Origin: Bacillota bacterium
GTDB lineage: Bacteria > Bacillota > Clostridia > Christensenellales > CAG-138
DNA length: 12,481 bases
Assembly: GCA_023451115.1 (NCBI GenBank)
Contig: JAEXFV010000115.1
Span: 1-12,481 of the forward strand
Direction of reading: 5' to 3'
Shown: piece by piece, positions 5,931-11,478 of the stretch
Layout: every line of letters starts with the position of its first letter
Numbering within the stretch: position 1 is the first letter of the stretch
Position numbers and translations under genes: made by a program
Notes under the pieces: generated by a model
What the model saw: only the letters and a program-made list of their open reading frames with translations
Databases searched by the model: none
What the model was told of the DNA's origin: nothing

Positions 5931-5968
5931 TGGCCAACCCTGAAAACCCAGACGCAGGGCTGCGGCCA
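5931..5968 (-). other. Hairpin between glutamine synthetase and ANTAR genes
   Basis: TGGCC (5931-5935) with GGCCA (5964-5968) and CCCTG (5938-5942) with CAGGG (5955-5959) can form a two-part stem ahead of the ANTAR ribosome binding site. No T run follows, so it is not a simple terminator. It may tune expression of the second gene. Confidence 0.3.
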
Positions 5969-6003
5969 GGCCCGCTTTGCTGGAAAATCCCTTTTGACTG
6001 GGG

Positions 6004-7323
6004 CTAGATGTCGAAGAGCAGGTCTTCCAAGGGAGCGCCCCGGCCCTGACAGGGCACCGCTTTCTGGCAGGCTGCCCGTTGGGCCGCAAACAGGGTTTCT
6101 CTGGCGCGTTGGGGCAGCGCCTGTTGTACAAAAGCGCTTTGCTCTGCAGCCTCCACTGCCTCCAACAAGGTTTGGGGCAAGCGGGCATACCGGGCGGTTT
6201 CCCCATCGCCTGCACTGTACAAATCCAATCGGGAGCTTTGCTCCAGGGGCAGCCCATCCTCAATCCCCTGAAGGCCGGCTTTGAGCAGCAGCGCAATGGC
6301 CAGATAAGGATTACAAGAGGGGTCGGGAGACCGCAGCTCCATGCGGGCATATTCCCCCTGCGCCGCAGGGATGCGGATGAGCTGGGAGCGGTTCTGATGG
6401 GACCAGCTTACAAATCCCGGCGCCTCATGCTGCCCCAGGCGCTGATAGGAGTTGGGCATGGGGTTTAACAGGGCGGTAAGCTCCACTGCCCGGCGTAAAA
6501 TGCCTGCAATAAAGCTTTCGGCCTGGGGGGAGTGCTGCTCGCCCCCTACACGGAACAGGTTGCCCCCTGCAGTAAACAGGCTCATGTTGATATGCATACC
6601 GCTGCCGCTGAAATCCGGCAGGGGTTTGGGCAAAAAGCAGGCGTGCAGGCCATTGCGGGCTGCTACGGCACGGATGAGGGGTTTGAGGGTAGCCACCCAG
6701 TCCGCCGCCTCCAGCGCACCGGTGTGCCTGAGCACGATTTCGTTTTGGCCCGGGCCCGCCTCATGGTGGCAGCTTTCCGGCTGAATGCCCATCTGCTCCA
6801 GCATCAGGCAGATTTCCCGGCGTACGTTTTCCCCCTTATCCTTGGGGGCCATATCCAGATACCCCGCCCGGTCCTGCGGGATGTGGGTAGGGCATCCCGC
6901 CTCATCCATCTGAAACAGGTAGAACTCGCATTCCACCCCTACCTGGCAGGATAAGCCCATATCATAGGCCTCCTGCACGGTGCTGCGCAGCAGCTCCCTG
7001 CCGGTGCCCCCTTCAAACAATTTGCCGTCAGGCCGGTGGACATCGCACAACAAGCGGGCCACCCGCCCCTGTTGGGGCCGCCAGGGCAGCACCGCCAAGG
7101 TGGCGGGATCCGGTTGGAGGAACAGGTCGGACTCCTGGATTTTCATAAATCCGGGCACTGCCGAAGCGTCAAAGCTGACGCCGCCGTGAAACGCCCTGGG
7201 CAATTCATCGGCCATGATAGCGATGTTCCTGCTGCGGCCAAACAAATCACAAAAGGCCAGCCGCACAAACTTTACATCGTTTTCCTGCACAAAGCTGAGC
7301 ACTTCGTCCCGGGTATAGTCCAT
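6004..7323 (-). CDS. glnA: Glutamine synthetase, type I
   Basis: A 439-residue GSI-type glutamine synthetase, which joins ammonia to glutamate using ATP. Visible motifs are the metal/substrate pair in GVECEFYLF, PGQNEIVLRH, GSGMHINMSL, NSYQRL, NRSQLIRIP and the catalytic-arginine region ARMELRSPDPSCNPYLA. Length matches GSI-alpha of Bacillota (about 444). Two things are odd. The segment matching the feedback-linked RIEESDM of Bacillus reads KIQESDL, with lysine for the arginine. The last 40 residues do not show the usual VHPWE-type ending but AAQRAACQKAVPCQGRG then LEDLLFDI. Another GS-fold amide ligase is therefore possible, though less likely. The start at 7323 follows GGAGGTGG with a short spacer; the frame is open 51 codons further upstream, but that part is repeat DNA. 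First gene of a probable operon with the ANTAR and HD genes. Confidence 0.88.
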   Translation of the reverse strand: MDYTRDEVLSFVQENDVKFVRLAFCDLFGRSRNIAIMADELPRAFHGGVSFDASAVPGFMKIQESDLFLQPDPATLAVLPWRPQQGRVARLLCDVHRPDGKLFEGGTGRELLRSTVQEAYDMGLSCQVGVECEFYLFQMDEAGCPTHIPQDRAGYLDMAPKDKGENVRREICLMLEQMGIQPESCHHEAGPGQNEIVLRHTGALEAADWVATLKPLIRAVAARNGLHACFLPKPLPDFSGSGMHINMSLFTAGGNLFRVGGEQHSPQAESFIAGILRRAVELTALLNPMPNSYQRLGQHEAPGFVSWSHQNRSQLIRIPAAQGEYARMELRSPDPSCNPYLAIALLLKAGLQGIEDGLPLEQSSRLDLYSAGDGETARYARLPQTLLEAVEAAEQSAFVQQALPQRARETLFAAQRAACQKAVPCQGRGAPLEDLLFDI

Positions 7324-7389
7324 TTCCAGCCACCTCCAGATAATTGATATGGTAGTCAAAGCAATCGGCTTGGACAGAATGCATTGCCA

Positions 7390-7420
7390 AAATCCCCGAA
7401 GCCCAAAGGGTTCGGGGGAG
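7390..7420. repeat. Palindromic repeat, copy 1 in the glnA leader
   Basis: A 31-bp unit starting AAATCCCCGAAGCCC, identical to the copy at 7460-7490 except one base. It folds as CCCCGAA with TTCGGGG, continued by CCC and GGG arms around a three-base loop with one bulge. On the minus strand the hairpin is followed by ATTTT, so it is weakly terminator-like. Confidence 0.8.
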
Positions 7421-7424
7421 GGTG

Positions 7425-7445
7425 GCCAAAGCGAAGCGCTTTGGC
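7425..7445. repeat. Perfect 9-bp hairpin between the two repeat copies
   Basis: GCCAAAGCG (7425-7433) and CGCTTTGGC (7437-7445) form a perfect stem with a three-base loop. It lies midway between the two 31-bp repeats, giving three consecutive hairpins in the transcribed leader of glnA. No T run follows on either strand. Confidence 0.7.
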
Positions 7446-7459
7446 ATTGCTCCTTGTTG

Positions 7460-7490
7460 AAATCCCCGAAGCCCAAGGGGTTCGGGGGAG
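7460..7490. repeat. Palindromic repeat, copy 2 in the glnA leader
   Basis: Second copy of the 31-bp unit, 70 bp from the first. Its flank GCTCCTTG (7449-7456) and end GGGGAGAT match the diverged copy at 143-183, and CTTTGGC (7439-7445) sits at almost the same offset as in the copy at 9719-9749. The predicted glnA transcript starts at its edge. Confidence 0.8.
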
Positions 7491-7498
7491 ATGTGATT

Positions 7499-7526
7499 AT
7501 TATATCCGCTAAGCCCGGTTTGTCAA
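7499..7526 (-). promoter_or_regulatory. Near-consensus sigma-A promoter of the glnA operon
   Basis: On the minus strand a perfect TTGACA (7526-7521) and a perfect TATAAT (7504-7499) are 16 bases apart. The expected start near 7492 gives a leader of about 170 bases that consists largely of the three hairpins. Such a strong promoter suggests that control acts after initiation or through a repressor. Confidence 0.75.
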
Positions 7527-7585
7527 TAACAATCGTTTTGGCGGGGCGCCTACAGGCGCTCCTAGTTGCGGTAGGTATTACAGGT

Positions 7586-8557
7586 TCAGCCCCGTATTTC
7601 CGCCCCGGTATAATAATGCTGCAAAATTTCCCGGTAGCCGGCGCCCTGCTGGGCCATGCCGTTGGCGCCCGCCTGGCTCATGCCAACCCCATGGCCATAG
7701 CCTTTGGTAGCGACCACCACCTGGTCCTGGGTAAGCGTGATGGTAAACCAGGCGCTCCTTAATTCCAGCAGTGACCGCAGCTCCCGCCCTGTCACCGTAA
7801 CGCCGCCCAGGCGCAGGGCCTTGACCCGGCCGCTTTCGTACCGCTGTTCCACCTCTACCTGCTCTTCCAGCTTGCCTGCCTTCAGCCCCGCCTCCGGCCA
7901 GGCTTTATTTACTTTTGCGGCAAAGTCCTTGCGGGTGAAGCGTTCTTCCTCCTCCATGTGGGAGGAGCCCACTTCCTGTGTGCTTTCTACGCCCCGTAAA
8001 TAGGGCCGGGCCGCGGAAAACACATTTTCACTGTCCTCCGTATGCCCGCCGGAAGCCGCATGATACAGCGCCTCAATCAGTTCTCCGCCATAGTATAACG
8101 CCTGGCCGCTGGTTTGCTCCACCGCAGCCGTAATCTTTGCCCGGTTTGCCTGGTAATTGCCGCGCCATTTCTTCCGGCAGGCGTCGTCATCGTCAAAAGC
8201 CTGGCAGCATCCGCTGTCCGAACAGATGTCGCACCCGCTTGTCCCGCATCCCCCCCGCTCCAGCCGGTGCAGGGTATAGGTGCGGGCGGCTACGGCTTGC
8301 GCGCACAATGCCTGCTGGTGAAAGCTGGCGGGCATTTCCGCCGCCACTACGCCGATGAGGTACTCTTCCTGGCTCAGCTCCAGCACCTTTTTTTCATCCG
8401 CATAATACACGCGGAGCATCCGCTGCTGCTCCGGATTATTCTCTTGCACCAGCAGGGTAGGCGCATCCCCCTGCCGCTGGGCGTATACACAACCCCGTAA
8501 CAGCAAAATCAGCAGCGCAATCAGGCCGCTGATGAAAGCCAGCCGCTTGTAATTCAC
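7586..8557 (-). CDS. spoIID: SpoIID, stage II sporulation peptidoglycan lytic enzyme
   Basis: A 323-residue SpoIID, the lytic transglycosylase that with SpoIIP and SpoIIM drives membrane migration during engulfment in spore formers. Residues 5-21 are an N-terminal membrane anchor. The family's catalytic glutamate is E74 in GVVAAEMPASF, followed by AQAVAARTYTL. A cysteine-rich insert (C104, C109, C112, C117, C118, C127) fits the metal-binding region reported for clostridial SpoIID. GGHTEDSENVF and GYGHGVGMSQAGANGMA are the other signature motifs. The start is uncertain: the GTG at 8557 has its GGGAGGGG site about 15 bases away, too far, whereas an in-frame ATT at 8566 would be six bases from it. 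A sigma-E promoter is expected from other species, but I could not identify one. Confidence 0.92.
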   Translation of the reverse strand: MNYKRLAFISGLIALLILLLRGCVYAQRQGDAPTLLVQENNPEQQRMLRVYYADEKKVLELSQEEYLIGVVAAEMPASFHQQALCAQAVAARTYTLHRLERGGCGTSGCDICSDSGCCQAFDDDDACRKKWRGNYQANRAKITAAVEQTSGQALYYGGELIEALYHAASGGHTEDSENVFSAARPYLRGVESTQEVGSSHMEEEERFTRKDFAAKVNKAWPEAGLKAGKLEEQVEVEQRYESGRVKALRLGGVTVTGRELRSLLELRSAWFTITLTQDQVVVATKGYGHGVGMSQAGANGMAQQGAGYREILQHYYTGAEIRG

Positions 8558-8695
8558 TCGGTAAATAGCTGTCCCCTCCCAGAAAAAACTCTCTTTCTAT
8601 CTATATGACAGGGAACGCCCCACATGCCCTCGCCCCCGGAAAAAGCCCCTAAGGCCCCCCAGCGCAGCAAAGCTTGCCGATGGACAGAATACCCT

Positions 8696-8723
8696 TTGCC
8701 GGGGCGGGGGTTTATGGTAAAAT
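8696..8723 (+). promoter_or_regulatory. Possible promoter of the sigma-like membrane protein gene
   Basis: TTGCCG (8696-8701) and TAAAAT (8718-8723) are 16 bases apart, about 90 bases before the ATG at 8812. Both boxes differ from consensus, so this is a moderate candidate. Confidence 0.4.
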
Positions 8724-8811
8724 AAGATGATATATGCGGTTATTGTCAAATCCGCCCGATGTTTACCAGCATGATAATCTGCCGGCCAAGCCGGCCAGGG
8801 GAGGCGCAAGG

Positions 8812-9561
8812 ATGGAATTAACAGCTCTGATGCAGCGAGTCCATCAAGGCGATAAAGAAGCCTTTAAAGCCATTTATGCAAAATATAATGAAGTGGTATA
8901 CCGCATTGCCTTTGATCAGGTCAGGGACCAGCAGGCTGCCCTGGGGATTGTAAAGGTGGTGTTCCAAACTGTTTACCAGACTTTGACAGAGCGCGGGCCC
9001 ATAGAGGGGGATTTTTACGCCTGGCTGGACGCCCTCACCGCAAAAGAGCTGCGCCATTTGGCACAGCAGCGGCCGCAGCCGCCTACCCAGGTCCCCATGG
9101 CGCAGCCGCCGGTGTTTCAGGCCCGGCCAATGGCTGCCGTGCCCGCTGCACCCCGGAAAATTCAGCCTCAGCCGGCAGCCCAGATCCATTCTGCGCCCCA
9201 GCGGACCAGTGAAGCGATCCCGCCTTTGCCCCCGAGGCAGCGGGCATATCCCCAGCCCACGGCGGAGCAGCCCCAAATTTACACCCCATCCCAGCCCCGC
9301 CAAACCCCTGTGCGGCGCTACACCCCGGAAGAAGCCCAAGCCATTGAGGCCCGTGCCAGGGCCAGGCTGGAAGGCCTGGAGCAGGAGGAAGAGGAGCAGG
9401 TGGGTTCCGGCGCTTTGACAACCCTTGGCATCATCGGGGGCATTGGGCTTTGCCTGTTGTTGGGCTGGACCTTGTGCGGGCTGTTGATGCGCCTGGGGGT
9501 ACTGCCTAACCTGGACCTGGGATATGCCTGGTTTAATGAAACGCTGTTCCCCTTGTTTTAA
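8812..9561 (+). CDS. Membrane-anchored protein with sigma region-2-like N-terminus
   Basis: A 249-residue protein of unknown role. Residues 1-60 resemble region 2 of ECF sigma factors: MQRVHQGDKEAFKAIYAKYN, then RIAFDQVRDQQAALGIVKVV and VYQTL. No region 4 follows. Residues 88-170 are a proline/glutamine-rich, probably disordered linker. Residues 171-196 are a charged helix ending in QEEEEQ. Residues 201-226 are one hydrophobic membrane segment, and a short tail follows, so the sigma-like head would face the cytoplasm. The ATG at 8812 has GGGGAGG eight bases upstream; an earlier in-frame start exists but lacks a ribosome binding site. It might regulate a sigma factor or hold RNA polymerase at the membrane; both ideas are speculative. 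It is divergent from spoIID. Confidence 0.75.
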   Translation: MELTALMQRVHQGDKEAFKAIYAKYNEVVYRIAFDQVRDQQAALGIVKVVFQTVYQTLTERGPIEGDFYAWLDALTAKELRHLAQQRPQPPTQVPMAQPPVFQARPMAAVPAAPRKIQPQPAAQIHSAPQRTSEAIPPLPPRQRAYPQPTAEQPQIYTPSQPRQTPVRRYTPEEAQAIEARARARLEGLEQEEEEQVGSGALTTLGIIGGIGLCLLLGWTLCGLLMRLGVLPNLDLGYAWFNETLFPLF

Positions 9562-9761
9562 CAGGCCCTGGCAAAACCGCGCCCCTATTTGGCGGCCCGC
9601 AAGCATCCTTTTAAGCGCGGGCTGAATGGAGGGGGCAGCCCTATGGAGCTTGAGCCGCCAAGGCCCTTGGGCTTTGGCGCTGCTGAAATACTCGCCGCCT
9701 TTGGCGAAAGCAGAGTGAAAATCCCTGAAATCCAGCAATTTCGGAGGAGGGAGAGATCCAC
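9562..9761. other. Hairpin-dense intergenic stretch before the TetR gene
   Basis: Several overlapping inverted repeats are visible: GCCCGC (9595-9600) with GCGGGC (9617-9622); GGGCTG (9619-9624) with CAGCCC (9636-9641), which excludes the first; a CGCCAA/TTGGCG hairpin near 9656-9679; and CTGCT/AGCAG enclosing CGCC/GGCG near 9680-9713. No clear U-tailed terminator or promoter box was found, so the TetR gene may be read from upstream. Confidence 0.4.
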
Positions 9762-9765
9762 ATGA
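9643..9765 (+). CDS. Possible 40-residue ORF overlapping the TetR start
   Basis: An ATG at 9643 with GGAGGGGG about seven bases upstream opens a 40-codon frame, beginning MELEPPRPLGFGAAEILAAF and ending RRRERST. It stops at TGA 9763-9765, overlapping the TetR ATG in an ATGA. The arrangement fits translational coupling. Most of the frame is made of palindromic repeat DNA, so the open frame may be accidental. Confidence 0.25.
   Translation: MELEPPRPLGFGAAEILAAFGESRVKIPEIQQFRRRERST
9719..9749. repeat. Palindromic repeat, diverged copy before the TetR gene
   Basis: It aligns without gaps to the 31-bp unit at 7460-7490 with 22 of 31 positions equal by my count: AAATCCC, GAA, CCA, TTCGG and GGAG are kept. 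The end of the unit supplies the GGAGG-rich ribosome binding site of the TetR gene. Confidence 0.5.
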
Positions 9766-10415
9766 ATTATGCCACCAAGGTGTTTGAAAACCTGCCGCCC
9801 ACAAAGCAGCGCAAGGTTCTTAGCGCTGCCGCCGCGGAATTTGCCCAGCATGGCTATGATGCAGCCAATACCAACCAGATCGCCAAGCGGGCGGGCATCA
9901 GCGTGGGCTCTTTGTTCCAATATTTTCGCACCAAGCGGGATGTTTTTCTTGCCGTAATTGACGATGGCACCAACCGCCTGTTGGCGCCGGTGCTGGAAAA
10001 GGCAAAAGACGCGCCGGATGTGTTTACACTGTTCCGGCTGATGCTGGAAGAAGCCCGGGATTTTGCCCTGGCCTATCCGGATGAAAACCGGATCTATCTC
10101 AAGCTCACCGCCGATACTTCCCCTATGATGGCCACATCTTTGGCCCGCCGCATTGAAAGCCTCACCATTGGCTGCTACCGCCGGGCCATGCGCCGCTCCC
10201 GGGAGCAGGGGCTGATCCGGGAAGGGCTGGACGACGGCTTTGCTGCTTTTCAGATGGACAGCCTGGTGCTGCTGTTTCAGTTTTCCTTCGCTTCCGACTA
10301 TTACCGGGAGCGGCTGTTTGCCTACACCGCCCTGGATCCGGAAGCCAACAGCGGCTCCATTATCGACGCGCTTTGCTATATGGCCCAGAAACTGCTGCTG
10401 CCGGAAAAGGGGTAG
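9762..10415 (+). CDS. TetR-family transcriptional regulator
   Basis: A 217-residue one-component repressor. The N-terminal helix-turn-helix is typical: KVLSAAAAEFAQHGYDAAN, then NQIAKRAGISVGSLFQYF (about residues 37-54) and the usual FRTKRDVFLAVI. The C-terminal 150 residues are helical and form the ligand-binding and dimer part, whose ligand cannot be predicted. The ATG at 9762 is preceded by GGAGGAGGGAGAG, part of the palindromic repeat. No efflux pump or enzyme gene is next to it in the window, so its target may lie elsewhere or be its own promoter. It ends 77 bases before a strong terminator. Confidence 0.9.
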   Translation: MNYATKVFENLPPTKQRKVLSAAAAEFAQHGYDAANTNQIAKRAGISVGSLFQYFRTKRDVFLAVIDDGTNRLLAPVLEKAKDAPDVFTLFRLMLEEARDFALAYPDENRIYLKLTADTSPMMATSLARRIESLTIGCYRRAMRRSREQGLIREGLDDGFAAFQMDSLVLLFQFSFASDYYRERLFAYTALDPEANSGSIIDALCYMAQKLLLPEKG

Positions 10416-10492
10416 GCAGGGCTTTGGCTTTATCCGGTTTCCGCTCTGTTAAAACGTAAATATCAAAAGCAACAGGACAAACCCCAAATAGT

Positions 10493-10517
10493 AAAAAGCG
10501 GCAAAGACCGCTTTTTT
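10493..10517 (+). terminator. Bidirectional terminator after the TetR gene
   Basis: AAAAAGCGG (10493-10501) and CCGCTTTTT (10508-10516) form a 9-bp stem with loop CAAAGA and a T run on the plus strand. A matching A run upstream lets it also serve the convergent minus-strand gene ending at 10683. Nothing else is recognised in 10416-10682. Confidence 0.85.
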
Positions 10518-10682
10518 CTATGTTACGGCAATGAAAACGCCTTTCATCTTTCCCTACTCATTTCATCCTGCATAGCGGTGACAGTATTGTTGTGCCAACG
10601 TAGCTGTTTTCCCAGACAAAATGCATTTCTTTAACGATACATGCTTCCTTACATTTGTAAAAGCCGTGATAGAGAAAATAGC

Positions 10683-10937
10683 TTAGGGCATATGCAAAAG
10701 GCGATTCAGATCTTCTTTCACCTGTTGCGCCAGTGCAGACACCGCATCTTCCTGCCTGCATAAGGCCTCATACATGGACTCACTGCCGCCACGCAATAGC
10801 AGCATGGCCATGTCCTGCATGTTGCGCCGTTCTTGACAAAAGATATGGTAGCTTTCCAGGGAAAAAAGGAGAGGATATTGATCCGCTGGGATGGAATCCT
10901 CAAACGTAAATACAATCATATTTCCAATTTGATACAT
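10683..10937 (-). CDS. Small protein of unknown function (84 residues)
   Basis: An 84-residue soluble protein that I do not recognise. It starts MYQIGNMIVFTFEDSIPADQ, has two cysteines (C54? region CQERR and ALCRQE) and ends in an amphipathic helix, AVSALAQQVKEDLNRLL. There is no signal peptide or membrane segment. AAGGTGGTGAG lies six bases before the ATG, a fair ribosome binding site. It diverges from an Arc-type repressor gene across 111 bp with operator-like half-sites, which suggests that the repressor controls it. A toxin or stress protein is conceivable, but nothing in the sequence shows it. Confidence 0.6.
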   Translation of the reverse strand: MYQIGNMIVFTFEDSIPADQYPLLFSLESYHIFCQERRNMQDMAMLLLRGGSESMYEALCRQEDAVSALAQQVKEDLNRLLHMP

Positions 10938-10955
10938 GCCGGACTCACCACCTTA

Positions 10956-11022
10956 ATTATATTGAGCTCGTAATGAGCTTATAATGAAATATTACCATAA
11001 ATTTAAGCCTATAATAAGCTCA
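10956..11022. promoter_or_regulatory. Shared promoter/operator region of the divergent small genes
   Basis: Three related 12-bp half-sites are present: TGAGCTCGTAAT (10963-10974), TGAGCTTATAAT (10974-10985) and, inverted, ATAATAAGCTCA (11011-11022). TATAAT-like boxes lie among them: 11010-11015 and 10980-10985 on the plus strand, and 10961-10956 on the minus strand. Arc-type proteins bind such multiple half-sites cooperatively, so autoregulation is likely. The -35 boxes are poor. Confidence 0.55.
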
Positions 11023-11048
11023 AAATAATTTCGGATGGAGGGCGAAGG

Positions 11049-11231
11049 TTGGCAATTAAGGATTTTTCCCTGCGAATTGAAGAAGACTTGTTGGCTAAGC
11101 TTCGCTATGTGGCAAAATATCATGACCGATCCGCAAATGGGGAGCTGCTGTTTCTGATCCGAAAGCATGTCAAGTCCTTTGAAAAGGAAAACGGAGAAAT
11201 TGAATTGCCCCAGGCCCAAGATTCTCAATAA
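11049..11231 (+). CDS. Arc-type ribbon-helix-helix DNA-binding protein
   Basis: A 60-residue repressor-like protein of the Arc family. The order beta strand FSLRIEE, helix LLAKLRYVAKYHDRSAN, helix GELLFLIRKHVKSFEKENG matches phage P22 Arc residue by residue in spacing; the RSANGEL turn corresponds to RSVNSEI of Arc. It would act as a dimer, inserting the strand into the major groove. The start is TTG at 11049 with GGAGGG six bases upstream; there is no better in-frame ATG. It is divergent from the 84-residue gene, with the shared operator region between them. Such proteins can be antitoxins, but no toxin-sized partner follows directly. Confidence 0.85.
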   Translation: MAIKDFSLRIEEDLLAKLRYVAKYHDRSANGELLFLIRKHVKSFEKENGEIELPQAQDSQ

Positions 11232-11262
11232 TGTGTTGCCGGGATATTGCGCTTTTCCATGT

Positions 11263-11373
11263 ATGCAGACCTCGCAGTCTGATAGACTTGAAATGACTGC
11301 CCTTTATCAAAAGCTGAATAAAAGCCAGAAAAGCAAAGCCCTTGGATTTCTGTTAGGGCTGACGGAAAAATAG
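11263..11373 (+). CDS. Possible 36-residue ORF downstream of the Arc-type gene
   Basis: An ATG at 11263 opens 36 codons, ending LYQKLNKSQKSKALGFLLG LTEK. The end resembles the C-terminal helix of small clostridial HTH regulators. No ribosome binding site is visible. It is in a different frame from the Arc-type gene and ends 13 bases before the terminator, so it may be a small co-transcribed gene or the remnant of a longer one. Confidence 0.3.
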   Translation: MQTSQSDRLEMTALYQKLNKSQKSKALGFLLGLTEK

Positions 11374-11386
11374 GCGCAACACAATA

Positions 11387-11444
11387 GGGGCTGTCCAAGC
11401 ATGATTCCATTGGAACCATTTTGGGCAGCCCTTTTCTCTTTTTT
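11387..11444 (+). terminator. Terminator downstream of the Arc-type gene
   Basis: GGGGCTGTCC (11387-11396) pairs with GGGCAGCCC (11423-11431) across a loop that itself contains CCATTGG. A plus-strand T-rich tail (11432-11444) follows. The region 11445-11478 holds only a CCCCGCGGGG palindrome. Confidence 0.75.
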
Positions 11445-11478
11445 GTAACATCCCCGCGGGGACTGTTTCATCCCCTGC

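Noticed and set aside
6007..6013. 0A-box-like TGTCGAA at the end of glnA
   Set aside because: It lies in the last codons of glnA, encodes the normal C-terminus and is not near a promoter; chance match.
5682..6350. 222-residue minus-strand frame across the glnA/ANTAR junction
   Set aside because: Overlaps two well-supported genes in another frame and shows no family motif.
7324..7476. 51-codon N-terminal extension of glutamine synthetase
   Set aside because: It is repeat and leader DNA with no ribosome binding site; the start at 7323 matches the family start and has GGAGG upstream.
7390..7490. Two near-identical repeats 70 bp apart as a tiny CRISPR
   Set aside because: Only two units, strongly palindromic, related copies elsewhere in the window, and no cas genes.
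8590..8625. GTCATATA as a sigma-E -35 box of spoIID
   Set aside because: No CATACA-type -10 box at the required distance downstream.
8818..9804. 328-residue minus-strand open frame opposite the sigma-like gene
   Set aside because: Long only because the GC- and proline-rich plus-strand gene lacks reverse stops; it has no ribosome binding site or recognisable motif and runs into the TetR gene.
11387..11431. GGGGCTGTCC/GGGCAGCCC as ends of an IS1182-like element
   Set aside because: The ends are only about 45 bp apart with no transposase between; a hairpin with a T-rich tail is best explained as a terminator.
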